Assembly: GCA_965243215.1 (NCBI GenBank)
Contig: CBDEUJ010000004.1
Coordinates: forward strand, 248,001 to 312,000
Reading direction: 5' to 3'
DNA length: 64,000 bases
DNA from: JAJEFO01 sp009843725
Lineage (GTDB): Bacteria; Pseudomonadota; Alphaproteobacteria; Rhodobacterales; Rhodobacteraceae
This document shows positions 10,062 through 18,729 of this stretch, piece by piece (the first letter of the stretch is position 1; each line of letters starts with the position of its first letter). Both the position numbers and the translations under genes were made by a program. The notes beneath the pieces are model-generated. The model was not told where the DNA came from. It was given only the letters and a program-made list of their open reading frames with translations, and searched no databases.

Positions 10062-10715
10062 ATGGAATTCTTGCTGCGCACCAGCCACAGGTTGACGCGA
10101 ACGATGGCCGTAGCGGGAGGAGTTCTCCTTTTCGCTCTTGCCGCCGTCATCTGCTTCGAGGTCGTCGCACGGAAGATGTTCGCGTTTTCCACCAGGGCGA
10201 CGGAAGAGTACTCGGGTTACGGACTGGCGATCTGCCTCAGCTGGTCAATCGCGTTCACGCTGCTCGAACGCTCCCATGTCCGCATCGACGTCCTGTACCG
10301 CAAGGTGCCACGCCCGGCTGCTGCGGGCATGGACGTGCTGTCGCTGCTGGCGATCGCCGCGGCCGTGGCGCTGATGACGGTGAACGCGTTCACGATCTTT
10401 CACTTCAATTTCGAGTTCGGCTCTCGATCGAACACGACGCTGCAAACACTCTTGTGGATTCCTCAGGGGCTATGGCTGTTGGGCTTCGCGGTCTTCGACC
10501 TGATCGCGCTCCTTCTTGCCGTCGCCGTCATCCGCCATCTGCTTTCGGGAGATCTCGGGGCGATCCGCTCGCTCGTCGGACCCCCCGGACTGGAAGAGGA
10601 GATCGAACAGGAACTCGACGCGAGCCTTCAGTCTCGGAAAGCCGGCTTGGGTGCGGGACCGCCTGACAATGCCGGATCGGTCGTTGCGGATGGCAACTCG
10701 GAACTTCCGCGATGA
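10062..10715 (+). CDS. dctQ: TRAP transporter small permease (DctQ family)
   Basis: The 217-residue product has four predicted membrane segments (about residues 14-36, 50-68, 90-112 and 128-155), as expected for DctQ. Family motifs include the ATEEYSGYGLAICLSWSIAF segment and SHVRIDVLYRKVP after the second helix. A hydrophilic tail of about 55 residues follows the last helix. It forms the membrane complex with DctM. The stop overlaps the dctM start by four bases (ATGA), so the two are translationally coupled. Confidence 0.9.
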   Translation: MEFLLRTSHRLTRTMAVAGGVLLFALAAVICFEVVARKMFAFSTRATEEYSGYGLAICLSWSIAFTLLERSHVRIDVLYRKVPRPAAAGMDVLSLLAIAAAVALMTVNAFTIFHFNFEFGSRSNTTLQTLLWIPQGLWLLGFAVFDLIALLLAVAVIRHLLSGDLGAIRSLVGPPGLEEEIEQELDASLQSRKAGLGAGPPDNAGSVVADGNSELPR

Positions 10716-11995
10716 TCTGGACAGCCTTCGCGCTCCTGGTCGGATTCATGGCGATCGGCATCCCGATCGCGGCGGCCTTGCTGCTGCTCGGCGTCGCGCT
10801 CGGGGAACTCTATTCGCCTGTCCCGCTGGTCCGCGCCATGGGGGAGATCATCTGGAACACCAGCACCGATCCGATCCTGATCGCCATTCCCCTGTTCGTG
10901 CTCATGGGCGAGATCCTCATCCGGTCAGGCATCACGGAAAGGATGTACCATTGCATGGTGCAATGGATCAGCTGGCTGCCCGGCGGCCTCATGCATTCGA
11001 ACATCGCCGCCTCGGCGGTGTTCGCGGCGACCTGCGGCTCGAGCGTCGCCACGTCAGCGACCATCGGAACCGTCGCCGCACCCCAGGCGGCCAGGTTCAA
11101 GTACAACGAGCGCCTGTTTCTGGGCTCGATAGCCGCAGGCGGCACGCTGGGAATCCTTATTCCGCCGTCGATCACGCTGATCGTCTACGGGGTCCTCACC
11201 GACACATCCATTCCCAAGCTGTACCTGGCGGGCCTGTTGCCTGGAATCCTGTTGGCGCTGGCTTTCATGGGCGCAATTGCCCTCTTGTGTTCGCTGGTGC
11301 CGTCGTGGCGGGGATTGCCGATCAAGGCCAGCTGGCGCGAGCGGCAGGCGGCCATCGTCTTCCTGCTGCCTCCGATCGTGCTGTTCACGATCGTCATCGG
11401 CTCGATCTACGCGGGATGGGCGACCCCGACGGAATCGTCGGCAATCGGCGTCGTCCTGGCGACCCTGCTCGCCCTGTTTCACGGGCGTCTCAGGCTTGCC
11501 ATGCTGCTCTCCGCGATAGAAGGCACGATGAGAACCAGCGCCATGGTGCTTTTGATCATCGTCGCTGCGTATTTCCTCAATTTCGTGATTGCCTCGATCG
11601 GACTGACTGGAGAGATCAACAAGGTCATCCTGCGCCTGGATCCGTCGCCGTATCAGCTGCTTTTTGCCGTAATCGTGTTCTACATCATTGTCGGCTTTTT
11701 TGTCGAAACCCTGTCCATCATGGTCACGACGGTTCCGATCATCGCGCCGCTTGTCTTTCAGGCCGGCTTCGACCCGGTCTGGTTCGGCGTCTTGATGATC
11801 CTGCTGGCGGAAACGGCGCTGATCACGCCGCCTGTCGGCCTCAACCTGTTCGTGGTTCAGGGGGTTCGCGGCCGTGGGTCCCTCAATGACGTTGTCATCG
11901 GCGTGCTGCCGTTCCTTGGTGTCCTGCTCGGCTTCATCCTGATCGTCATCGTCTATCCGGAGATCGTGCTTTGGCTGCCGGAAAGCCTGCAATGA
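10712..11995 (+). CDS. dctM: TRAP transporter large permease (DctM family)
   Basis: The 427-residue product is a full-length DctM channel subunit with about 12 hydrophobic segments. Signatures include IPLFVLMGEILIRSGI, the SVATSATIGTVAAPQ segment, GGTLGILIPPSITLIVYG, IYAGWATPTESSAIG and ALITPPVGLNLFVVQGV. It drives sodium-dependent uptake of the ligand delivered by DctP. The ATG overlaps the dctQ stop. A small YdhR-like gene follows 62 bases later and may be cotranscribed. Confidence 0.92.
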   Translation: MIWTAFALLVGFMAIGIPIAAALLLLGVALGELYSPVPLVRAMGEIIWNTSTDPILIAIPLFVLMGEILIRSGITERMYHCMVQWISWLPGGLMHSNIAASAVFAATCGSSVATSATIGTVAAPQAARFKYNERLFLGSIAAGGTLGILIPPSITLIVYGVLTDTSIPKLYLAGLLPGILLALAFMGAIALLCSLVPSWRGLPIKASWRERQAAIVFLLPPIVLFTIVIGSIYAGWATPTESSAIGVVLATLLALFHGRLRLAMLLSAIEGTMRTSAMVLLIIVAAYFLNFVIASIGLTGEINKVILRLDPSPYQLLFAVIVFYIIVGFFVETLSIMVTTVPIIAPLVFQAGFDPVWFGVLMILLAETALITPPVGLNLFVVQGVRGRGSLNDVVIGVLPFLGVLLGFILIVIVYPEIVLWLPESLQ

Positions 11996-12057
11996 CCAAC
12001 CACCCCGATGGCACCCTGCCTGCCTCCTTGTTCGATTCGGAAAGAAAGGAATCCAAA

Positions 12058-12393
12058 ATGACTCAAGTCGTCGCCGTTGTTGTCTACGGCTTGCCGGAAG
12101 GAACCGATCGCGCCACGGCCGTGCAGATGTTCCGTGATTCGATCCCCCGCTACATGACAACCCCTGGCCTGTTGAGAAAGAACGTCCTCTACAATGAAGG
12201 TCTGGGCGGTGGAGTGTACCTGTTCGAGTCGCGTCCGGCTGCTGACGCCGCGTTCAGCGACGAATGGAAAACGTACATGACCGACAAGTACGATCACCCG
12301 CCACAGATCACCTTCTACGAGTCGCCCATCACCATGGATCAGCAATACGGTTGCGTCTACGACGAAAGGAATGCAGGAAATGTCTCGGAGTGA
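12058..12393 (+). CDS. Small YdhR-like (dimeric alpha/beta-barrel) monooxygenase-family protein
   Basis: The 111-residue product resembles the YdhR/monooxygenase-like ferredoxin-fold family: an N-terminal strand (TQVVAVVVYGLPEG), a helix with MFRDSIPRYMTTPGLLRKNVLY, then GGGVYLFESRPAADAAFSDEW and a C-terminal strand QITFYESPI. Such proteins form dimeric alpha/beta barrels; their substrates are mostly unknown. The ATG at 12058 follows GAAAGGA and gives the family-length protein; a longer frame from 11971 overlaps dctM and is unlikely. Its position after dctPQM suggests a role in processing the imported compound. Confidence 0.75.
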   Translation: MTQVVAVVVYGLPEGTDRATAVQMFRDSIPRYMTTPGLLRKNVLYNEGLGGGVYLFESRPAADAAFSDEWKTYMTDKYDHPPQITFYESPITMDQQYGCVYDERNAGNVSE

Positions 12394-12465
12394 AACCGGC
12401 CCTCGCGCCCGTCCAGGGGCGCCAACCTCTCCGTGCGAACCTGGCCCTTGGCCGAGACGCCGCCA

Positions 12466-12765
12466 CTTCCCCGCATCCAGGAAGACCCGGATCTTCGCGG
12501 AGAGTTTCGTGCCCGCCGCCTCATTCTGTGCCATGGCGACGCGCGACCGCCTCGACCCTCAGCCAGTGGCGCAGCCAGGTGGTGCGGGGCGTGCCCGGCC
12601 CGGTGCCGGGAGTTCCGGCAGTGCCTGCCGTGGTGCCCGTTTTCGTCAGCGAAGGCGCTGCCCCCTCGACGTCTTGGGAATCTTGCGTCTGCGCCGGTCA
12701 ACGCTTCCAGTGTCGGCTGGCATCCGGTGCAGCGGCGCTGGCCATTCTCCAAGAAGGTGCAAATC
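12466..12765 (+). pseudogene. Remnant of an IS66-family accessory gene (tnpA/orfA)
   Basis: Read across a frame change near 12550, the strand encodes RRRHFPASRKTRIFAESFVP and then LSQWRSQVVRG, followed by a proline/valine-rich linker and a short C-terminal strand region. This is the order seen in IS66-family TnpA: arginine-rich start, KARIVAE-type helix, LSQWR motif, linker, tail. There is no intact frame and I see no tnpB or tnpC nearby. It is probably debris of a decayed insertion. Identification rests on motif recall, so confidence is moderate. Confidence 0.5.
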
Positions 12766-13080
12766 GCGCAACTACGCGATAGAGTACAGGAAATCTGCAG
12801 GCTCGCCATCCTGAAGCGACTCCAGTCGAGACAGGCCCCGGTGTGGGAGAACATCGTCTTCGGTCGCTGACCAAACGAACCCAGGCAGATTCCTGCTTTG
12901 CGGCCGGCCTGCCGGTGTCCGCCACAGGTGTCGGCGCTCAGCACTGGCCGTCTTTCTCACCCCTATGGGGAATCCCCTGTAGTCCGAAACGACAGTGACA
13001 TGTTGAAGCCAGGCGAATGGATGGGTTCAAGCAAGGCGGATCTGGACCGCTTGGCCGACCCCGGGCAGGGCCGCATCGGG
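12766..13080. other. Intergenic stretch with no recognisable gene
   Basis: Short frames on both strands contain no motif, signal or family resemblance that I recognise. It lies between the IS66 remnant and the NYN fragment, and is probably degraded sequence. Confidence 0.4.
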
Positions 13081-13158
13081 TTAGCGCTCAACGATCTTCG
13101 GCAGCCGCTTCAGGAAAAACCCGCCGTCGATGAGCACGGAAACGCGCCTGATTCTCAT
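13081..13158 (-). pseudogene. Fragment of a NYN-domain (LabA/DUF88-like) protein
   Basis: The minus strand from the ATG at 13158 encodes MRIRRVSVLIDGGFFLKRLP and then stops after 25 residues. The VSVLIDGGFFLKRL segment is the start of the NYN/PIN-like nuclease fold, where the aspartate is a metal ligand. Intact members are roughly 200 residues or more, so only the first strand and helix remain here and the rest is missing. Confidence 0.55.
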
Positions 13159-13391
13159 GACCCCTCCCGCAAAGGAAAAGCCCCAAGCTTTCTGCACATG
13201 CTCAGGATACGTGAGCGGGCGTACTTGCTTGGGGCGGATAATGATGCAGGTTAGTGTCTGCCACATCGAAAATCAAGTCCCTTCCGCTCTGAACCAGGGC
13301 TTTCCCACGCTTGAATCCGTTTGATTCTGCTTGACGTCGGGCATGCGCGTTTCGGCGTGGCCAGCAGTTTCCTCTGAAGTTTCCGCGCTGG

Positions 13392-14359
13392 ATGCGCGAC
13401 GCCCCCGGCATGTCGCTTCGCAAGCGCATGGAATCCTGCCCGGCCCATCGGGAGGCTCTCGAGGGCTTCTCCCTGTCCGAGATCGAGGTCCGCCTGGCGA
13501 CGCCGGAGGCGCACCTGCGCGTTTCGCAGAGTGGGCCACTTGCCGGTGGCGGTCCGTGGAATTGCCGGGTTCGGGCGCCGGGGGCGCTGTGCGCTTCTCG
13601 TCCTTTGTATCCGTTCCGCGCACCCCAGACCGGTTGACGCTTTCGGATACGCTCACGATAGCCGTTCCGGGGACGTGCGGCTTCGTCCCGTTCCTCGTGG
13701 CCGGGCATCGCGCTTCCATTGGATCGAAGGATGTCGCGGTTGTCGCCGAGGACGTGCCCGGAGAAGAGCTCGGCCGGACGACGGCCATGGTGCGCGTGCG
13801 CAAGAACGCGCTCGATCTCACGACGCAAGAGCGAACCGCGTTTCTTGAGGCCCTTGCGACGCTCAACGGCGACCGTCGCCCACTTGTTCCGCGAGATGCC
13901 TACGCGAAATACGCACGTGCGCATGGGCGGGCATCCTTTCATGGAATTCACTTCGCCCGCTATGGAATTCCCTTGTCCCTTGCCTGGCACAGGGCGTTTC
14001 TCTTGTCCTTTGAGCGCGAGTTGCAGGCCAGCCATCCAGTGATTGCCCTGCCCTATTGGGCCTTTGACGAGCGCTCGGATGGCGTCTTCGTGCCTGACTT
14101 CATGTGGTCTGTCGCGGGCAGCGTGGAAGCGCCGGGCGGGACGCTGGTCAACTTTGGCAGCTCGAACCCGCTTTCTGGCTGGCGCTTGCCAAGCGGGGTG
14201 GTCCTTAGCGGCATCGTGACACGCTTCCGAAACGCTGTCATCCCGCTTGAGGACTATAGTCCGGCCAAGAAAGCCGTCGATGAGATCATCGCGTCCCCCG
14301 GCGGCAATTCATACAGCTTTGCAACCAGGGAGCAATTCCATCCACAATGTTCCACGTAG
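13392..14359 (+). pseudogene. Broken tyrosinase-family copper oxidase
   Basis: The sequence encodes an N-terminal beta domain (SLSEIEVRLATPEAHLRV to VAVVAED) and then the first copper-site region of a tyrosinase: RASFHGIHFARYGIPLSLAW followed by HRAFLLSFERELQ, with the conserved His, Arg, Leu and Glu pattern, and ALPYWAFDE. The first part lies in a different frame from the rest, with the switch near 13548. The product stops at 14359, before the second copper site (the HN and DPxFWLHH-type region), which I cannot find downstream. With one copper site missing it cannot be an active type-3 copper enzyme. The same frame continues after the stop, open to 14533, with no recognisable sequence. Confidence 0.65.
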
Positions 14360-14529
14360 ATTCGGCGTCCGCAGGCGCGATGGGATTTCGTCGAGGCCGG
14401 ACATCGAAACGCAGAACTGGACCTAGCGGGCAAGGAGTTTTGCCAATTGCCGCCAGCGGCATTTGATTCCATGAATGCAGGACAGCGGCATCGCGCCGCC
14501 AATGTCACCGAGCAAGGGGCGAGATTTGA

Positions 14530-14697
14530 ATGATTGTCGCGATTTGCCTGATCCTAGGCGTGGCCCTGGGCCTTCGTGCCGCACGCAAGCGGCGTGGCAC
14601 AATGATCGACATGCTCAGGTATGCAGCTGTCTACGGCATCGCGTTCACGCTGCTTGGCGTATTCCTGTCCCTTGGAATCGGCAGTATCTGGCGATGA
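14530..14697 (+). CDS. Small two-helix membrane protein (55 residues)
   Basis: An ATG at 14530 opens a 55-residue frame with two hydrophobic helices (about residues 2-16 and 31-52) joined by a basic loop (RAARKRRGT). GGGCGAG lies upstream, and the ATG overlaps the TGA of the preceding open frame. No family is recognised. The gene directly downstream encodes a membrane-anchored M48 peptidase, so the two may be functionally linked; this is inference from position only. Confidence 0.45.
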   Translation: MIVAICLILGVALGLRAARKRRGTMIDMLRYAAVYGIAFTLLGVFLSLGIGSIWR

Positions 14698-14832
14698 CGC
14701 TGCCAAGTGCCGCTGACGGACGGGGCAATGCCCTGCTGCATCGCCATGAAATTTCCGGTCCTGCAAAGGAATTCACTTTGGTTGGGCAATGCGGTTCTTG
14801 GAACACCTGTCTTTGCGTCCCATATTCAAGTC

Positions 14833-15528
14833 ATGCTTAAGTTCGGTCCCATACTTCTGGCGATCCTCTATGCGCTGGTGATGTACAAGTTCTCAGCCTG
14901 GAAGACCTCTGCCGAACTGAATGAAAATTCGTCGGAACTGGTCGATCCGGCGCTCAAGAAGCTCACGGACCGCATGGCAAAGGCGTTGGAACTCCCTCGT
15001 ATCCGGGTTCATCTCTACGAAATCGAGCCTGTAAACGGGCTGGCCGCTCCGGACGGGCGCATTTTCCTGACCCGGGGCTTCTACCAGAAGTACCGCAACG
15101 GAGAGATTGCAGCCGAGGAAATGGCATCTGTCATTGCGCACGAACTCGGTCATGTGGCGCTTGGGCACGCGCGAAGAAGAATGATCGATTTTTCAGGCCA
15201 GAACGCGCTTCGCACTGCGCTCATGATGGTCCTTGGCCGCTTCCTGCCAGGATTCGGCGTCATGATTGCCAACGTCCTCACCACCATGCTTGCAGCGCGG
15301 CTTTCGCGCTCGGACGAATATGAAGCGGACGCCTATGCTTCGGCCTTGTTGATCAAGTCAGGGATCGGAACCGAACCGCAAAAGTCGCTGTTCAAGAAAT
15401 TGGAAAGGTTGACCGGTGCTCGAGGCGCGGCGGTGCCCGCATGGCTTCTCAGCCACCCCAAGACCGACGACCGGATCGCGGCCATCGAGAAACTTGAAGC
15501 CGGCTGGGCGGATGCAGCCCGTCAGTGA
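14833..15528 (+). CDS. M48-family membrane-anchored zinc metallopeptidase
   Basis: The 231-residue product starts with one membrane helix (LKFGPILLAILYALVMYKFS), then a peptidase domain with the zinc motif HELGH (from base 15139) and the third-ligand motif DEYEAD (from about base 15315). The NGLAAPDGRIFLTRGF strand before the HExxH motif is typical of the family. It is shorter than HtpX and has only one clear N-terminal helix. The start at 14833 is chosen because the helix follows directly; the frame is open back to 14707, but that part looks non-coding. It probably acts in envelope protein quality control, like other M48 members. Confidence 0.85.
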   Translation: MLKFGPILLAILYALVMYKFSAWKTSAELNENSSELVDPALKKLTDRMAKALELPRIRVHLYEIEPVNGLAAPDGRIFLTRGFYQKYRNGEIAAEEMASVIAHELGHVALGHARRRMIDFSGQNALRTALMMVLGRFLPGFGVMIANVLTTMLAARLSRSDEYEADAYASALLIKSGIGTEPQKSLFKKLERLTGARGAAVPAWLLSHPKTDDRIAAIEKLEAGWADAARQ

Positions 15529-15599
15529 TACAGCGCACAGGCCGGTCTGACCACGCCGCAACGCACACGCCGACGGACTCCAACAGGGGTCGGATCGCG

Positions 15600-15719
15600 T
15601 CAGCGCCGGCCCAGACGGGCAAAGAAGGATTTCACGAACTCGGCGCGAAGCTTGCGGGCCTTGAGTTCGATTCTTTGAATTTCGTCGGATGAATTCAGGG
15701 TGATCATCTGGCACTCCAT
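15600..15719 (-). CDS. Small conserved-looking basic protein (39 residues)
   Basis: On the minus strand an ATG at 15719, preceded by GAGGCGAG, opens a 39-residue frame: an acidic start (SSDEIQRIELKARKLRAE) followed by a basic amphipathic tail (FVKSFFARLGRR). The pattern of an E/R-rich helix with RKLRAE and a C-terminal arginine cluster resembles very small Rhodobacterales proteins related to the DUF1127/YjiS type. Function is unknown. It is transcribed convergently to the M48 peptidase gene. Confidence 0.5.
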   Translation of the reverse strand: MECQMITLNSSDEIQRIELKARKLRAEFVKSFFARLGRR

Positions 15720-16029
15720 GGTTTGTCTCGCCTCACATAAGCGACAACGAGGCATCTTGAAGCTTGGCTTTCTGCATGCCAGTCATGCGGAAACTGCATT
15801 CCTTGCTGCGGAGCACTTGCACATTGAAAGTCCCATCCTTGGCCCTGGTGCCCTTTTCAGACTGGCCCAGGTGTGACTGCGACCCGGAGGATCGAACGAA
15901 CCAGTTCCTTCCCTGGTGGTCAGGGCAGCTCGGACAAATTCGTTCGCAAGCAATCAGGCCCTTGAGGCATCCGTTGGATGCAATCCGGGAGTTGCGTGCG
16001 GAAGCGTGCCTTGATTGGACGCGCGCGCC
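15720..16029. other. Intergenic region upstream of eda
   Basis: No gene is recognised in these 310 bases. They presumably carry the promoters for the 39-residue protein (minus strand) and for eda (plus strand). Neither strand has a frame with a convincing start and family resemblance. Confidence 0.4.
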
Positions 16030-16671
16030 ATGAATCCTCAGGAAGGCTGCCGCGAGACGTCCCGGATCTGCCAATTGGCGCCTGTCATTTCGGTCCTGAC
16101 CGTCAACAGCTCCGGCAAGGCCGCACGGCTGGCCAATGCGTTGGTCAGCGGCGGGTTGCCCGTGCTGGAAGTCACGCTCAGAACGCCAGCGGCCCTTGAC
16201 GCGATTCGTGCCATGACCAAGGTCAAGGGAGGCGTGATCGGAGCCGGAACGGTGCTTACGGCATCCGATGTTCGTGCGGCAAAGGACGCCGGGGCGGTCT
16301 TCGGCGTCTCGCCGGGGGCTACGGAGCAGCTTCTCAGCGCTGCCGAAACGGAGAACTTTCCAATCATACCGGGTTCCGCCACTGCAAGCGAGGCGATGCG
16401 TCTGCTGGAAAGGGGCTACACGGTCCAGAAATTCTTTCCCGCGGAAGCGTCAGGCGGCGCGGCGGCGCTGAAGGCGCTCGCCGGCCCCTTGCCCCAAATC
16501 AAGTTTTGTCCGACCGGCGGCATCAACATGGACAATGTCGGAGACTATCTGGACCTTGAGAACACGATGTGTGTCGGCGGGTCTTGGGTGGCGCCAGACG
16601 ACTTGGTGTCTGGCGGCCGTTGGACTGAAATCGAAGCCCTGGCCCAGAAGGCTGCAAGTCTTCGAAATTGA
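16030..16671 (+). CDS. eda: 2-keto-3-deoxy-6-phosphogluconate (KDPG) aldolase
   Basis: The 213-residue product is a class I aldolase of the KDPG/KHG family, cleaving KDPG to pyruvate and glyceraldehyde 3-phosphate in the Entner-Doudoroff pathway. Landmarks are APVISVLTV, the LEVTLRTPAALDAI segment holding the catalytic Glu and phosphate-site Arg, GAGTVLT, the SPGATEQ strand, and VQKFFPAEASGG with the Schiff-base Lys before FFPA. CPTGGINMDN is the phosphate loop. The ATG at 16030 is preferred over a TTG at 16015. No edd or zwf lies nearby. Confidence 0.93.
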   Translation: MNPQEGCRETSRICQLAPVISVLTVNSSGKAARLANALVSGGLPVLEVTLRTPAALDAIRAMTKVKGGVIGAGTVLTASDVRAAKDAGAVFGVSPGATEQLLSAAETENFPIIPGSATASEAMRLLERGYTVQKFFPAEASGGAAALKALAGPLPQIKFCPTGGINMDNVGDYLDLENTMCVGGSWVAPDDLVSGGRWTEIEALAQKAASLRN

Positions 16672-16734
16672 ACGGAAATTCACTCGGGTTCGCCTCCAGT
16701 CTGCGAACACGACGACCCGGGACGAGAAAGGACG

Positions 16735-17493
16735 ATGATGCCGGCCGCACAACAGAAGACGAAAAAGAAGTCGAACTTGACGAAAGATCTGGCTGCCAAG
16801 GCCGTCTTCTCGAACGAAAGGACCATGGATGCGCCCAGGCTGACGTTGCCCATATCCCTCAGACCCAACACCCGCCTGAAGATGGATGGCCTGGAATTCC
16901 TGTCCATGCTCCCGGAGGACGCCATTCCCGTCGCCTTCCTTGACCCCCAGTACCGTGGCGTTCTCGAAAAGCTCTCCTATGGCAATGAAGGCAAGTCGCG
17001 CGGTACACGACGCAGCGCCATGACACAAATGTCTGAGGCGGTGATTGCCAAGTTCGTCCAGAGCATTGACCGCGTTCTGATTCCGTCCGGACATCTGTTC
17101 CTCTGGATCGACAAGTTTCACCTGTGCCAAGGGGTGCGTCCTTGGCTGGAAGGCACGGAACTGGAAGTCGTCGACCTGGTGACATGGGACAAGGGCACGT
17201 TCGGCATGGGGTACCGCACCAGGCGCCGTGCGGAGCATTGCATTGTCTTGCAAAGACGGCCCGTCAGGGCAAAGGGCGTGTGGAAAGTCCACAACATCAC
17301 GGACATCGCATTGGAAAAGGTGTCGAAACGCGAGCATCCGCACGCCAAGCCGATCGAATTGCAGGGACGCTTGATGTCCGCCGTGAGCAACGAGGGGGAT
17401 TTTGTCATTGACCCCGCTGCCGGATCATTTTCCGTGCTTCACGCGGCACTGCAAAATGACCGCAAGTTCCTTGGCTGCGACCTGAACGGATAA
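16735..17493 (+). CDS. Orphan DNA methyltransferase (beta-class order, DPQY motif)
   Basis: The 252-residue product has a lysine-rich N-terminus, then motif IV as AFLDPQY (about residue 68) in place of the usual DPPY, followed by YGNEGKSRGTRR and GHLFLWIDKFHL. Near the C-terminus HPHAKPIELQ precedes motif I (DPAAGSFSVLHAA), then FLGCDLNG. Motif IV before motif I is the permuted order of N4-cytosine/N6-adenine methyltransferases. No restriction enzyme or specificity subunit lies nearby, so it is an orphan enzyme with unknown target. The start could be either of the adjacent ATGs at 16735 and 16738; AAAGG lies just upstream. Confidence 0.85.
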   Translation: MMPAAQQKTKKKSNLTKDLAAKAVFSNERTMDAPRLTLPISLRPNTRLKMDGLEFLSMLPEDAIPVAFLDPQYRGVLEKLSYGNEGKSRGTRRSAMTQMSEAVIAKFVQSIDRVLIPSGHLFLWIDKFHLCQGVRPWLEGTELEVVDLVTWDKGTFGMGYRTRRRAEHCIVLQRRPVRAKGVWKVHNITDIALEKVSKREHPHAKPIELQGRLMSAVSNEGDFVIDPAAGSFSVLHAALQNDRKFLGCDLNG

Positions 17494-17613
17494 GGCCACG
17501 GCCGGCCGAATGCGGAACAAGCACTGGCACAGACGCACACGGGTTCAGGCCAAGGCGCTTTCGACGGCACCAAGCGTCATCAGACGCCAAAATGTCCAGG
17601 TCAGGATGTGAAG

Positions 17614-18729
17614 TCAGTAGGCGCCGTCTTCAAGGACGCCATCAGCTGACATTTGCGCGTACAGGAGACCCTCACGCAAGCCGCGGTCCGCAACGGTGAG
17701 GCGGTCAGTTGGCCAGATCCTGAGCAGGGCCTGCAAGATGGCTGCGCCCGACATGATCAAGGTATGCCGGCCGTTCCCGATGCGAGGGTCGGCACGGCGA
17801 CCTTGAGGCCCAAGATCAAGATATTTGTTGATGACCTTGTCGATCTGGTCGGAAGTCATTCTGAGTCCGTCCACCTTCGTTCGGTCATACCTGACAAGTC
17901 CAAGGTGACTCGCGGCCACCGTGGTCACCGTCCCGGATGTGCCGATGATCTGGAAGCCCTCGCGCGTCTGTTCTGCCTCGTATGGCGAGAATTCCGCGAG
18001 GCACTCTTCAAAGCAGCAACTCATCAAGGCAAACCTTGCGGCATCGTCCTCAACATCGACAAACTGGTCGCGAAGCGTCGAAACGCCCAGAGGCACGGAT
18101 ATCCAGTCGACGACATGAGCCGTGGGGAACGGCGACGAAGGATCCGTCGTGAATCCCGTCTTTAGGCGCATGATTGCCCGTGGGCGCTCGATCTTCTGCA
18201 CACGGCTGAGGTCGATCCAGACGAGTTCGGTAGAGCCGCCACCAATGTCGACAACAAGCAGTTGCTCGGTTTTTTGCGAAACAAGTGGCGCGCAGGAAAT
18301 CACTGCCAAACGCGCCTCCTCGTCGGGAGCGATGACTTCCAGTTCAAAACCGGTCTCGCGGGCAACTGTCTTGAGGAAGGACTGGCCGTTCCTTGCGCGG
18401 CGGCAGGCTTCGGTGGCGACCAGCCGCATGCGTCTGACACCATGCCTGTCGAGCTTTGCACGGCAGACCTTCAGCGCATTCAGCGTCCTGCGCATCGCCT
18501 GGCGTGAAAGGAAGCCGCTGGCTTCAAGGCCTTGTCCCAACTGAACGCTCTTGGAGAAACTGTCGACGACATGAAACTGACTGCCCTTTGGCTGGGCAAT
18601 CAGCATGCGACAGGAGTTGGTGCCGAGATCCAGCGCCATGTATAGATCGGCCGGATCCGGCAATCCCGGCACAGCGCCAGCTACCCCGACCGGAAACGGC
18701 GCGGCACCGGCACGACTCTTGGGCGGCAT
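17614..18729 (-). CDS. Ppx/GppA-family phosphatase
   Basis: The 371-residue product belongs to the exopolyphosphatase/guanosine pentaphosphatase family (ASKHA fold). Landmarks are ALDLGTNSCRMLIA (phosphate-1 loop), VATEACRRARNG, LLVVDIGGGSTELVW (phosphate-2), the SVPLGVSTLRD segment and GTSGTVTTVAA. Members hydrolyse polyphosphate or pppGpp. At about 370 residues it is the short Ppx/GppA type without the E. coli C-terminal extension. The ATG at 18729 is preceded by GGAGGG; a TTG four codons earlier is less likely. It has no operon partner here. Confidence 0.9.
   Translation of the reverse strand: MPPKSRAGAAPFPVGVAGAVPGLPDPADLYMALDLGTNSCRMLIAQPKGSQFHVVDSFSKSVQLGQGLEASGFLSRQAMRRTLNALKVCRAKLDRHGVRRMRLVATEACRRARNGQSFLKTVARETGFELEVIAPDEEARLAVISCAPLVSQKTEQLLVVDIGGGSTELVWIDLSRVQKIERPRAIMRLKTGFTTDPSSPFPTAHVVDWISVPLGVSTLRDQFVDVEDDAARFALMSCCFEECLAEFSPYEAEQTREGFQIIGTSGTVTTVAASHLGLVRYDRTKVDGLRMTSDQIDKVINKYLDLGPQGRRADPRIGNGRHTLIMSGAAILQALLRIWPTDRLTVADRGLREGLLYAQMSADGVLEDGAY

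Noticed and set aside
11054..12160. 368-codon minus-strand frame opposite dctM
   Set aside because: It is hydrophilic, rich in Arg, Gln and Asp, and antisense to a canonical DctM.
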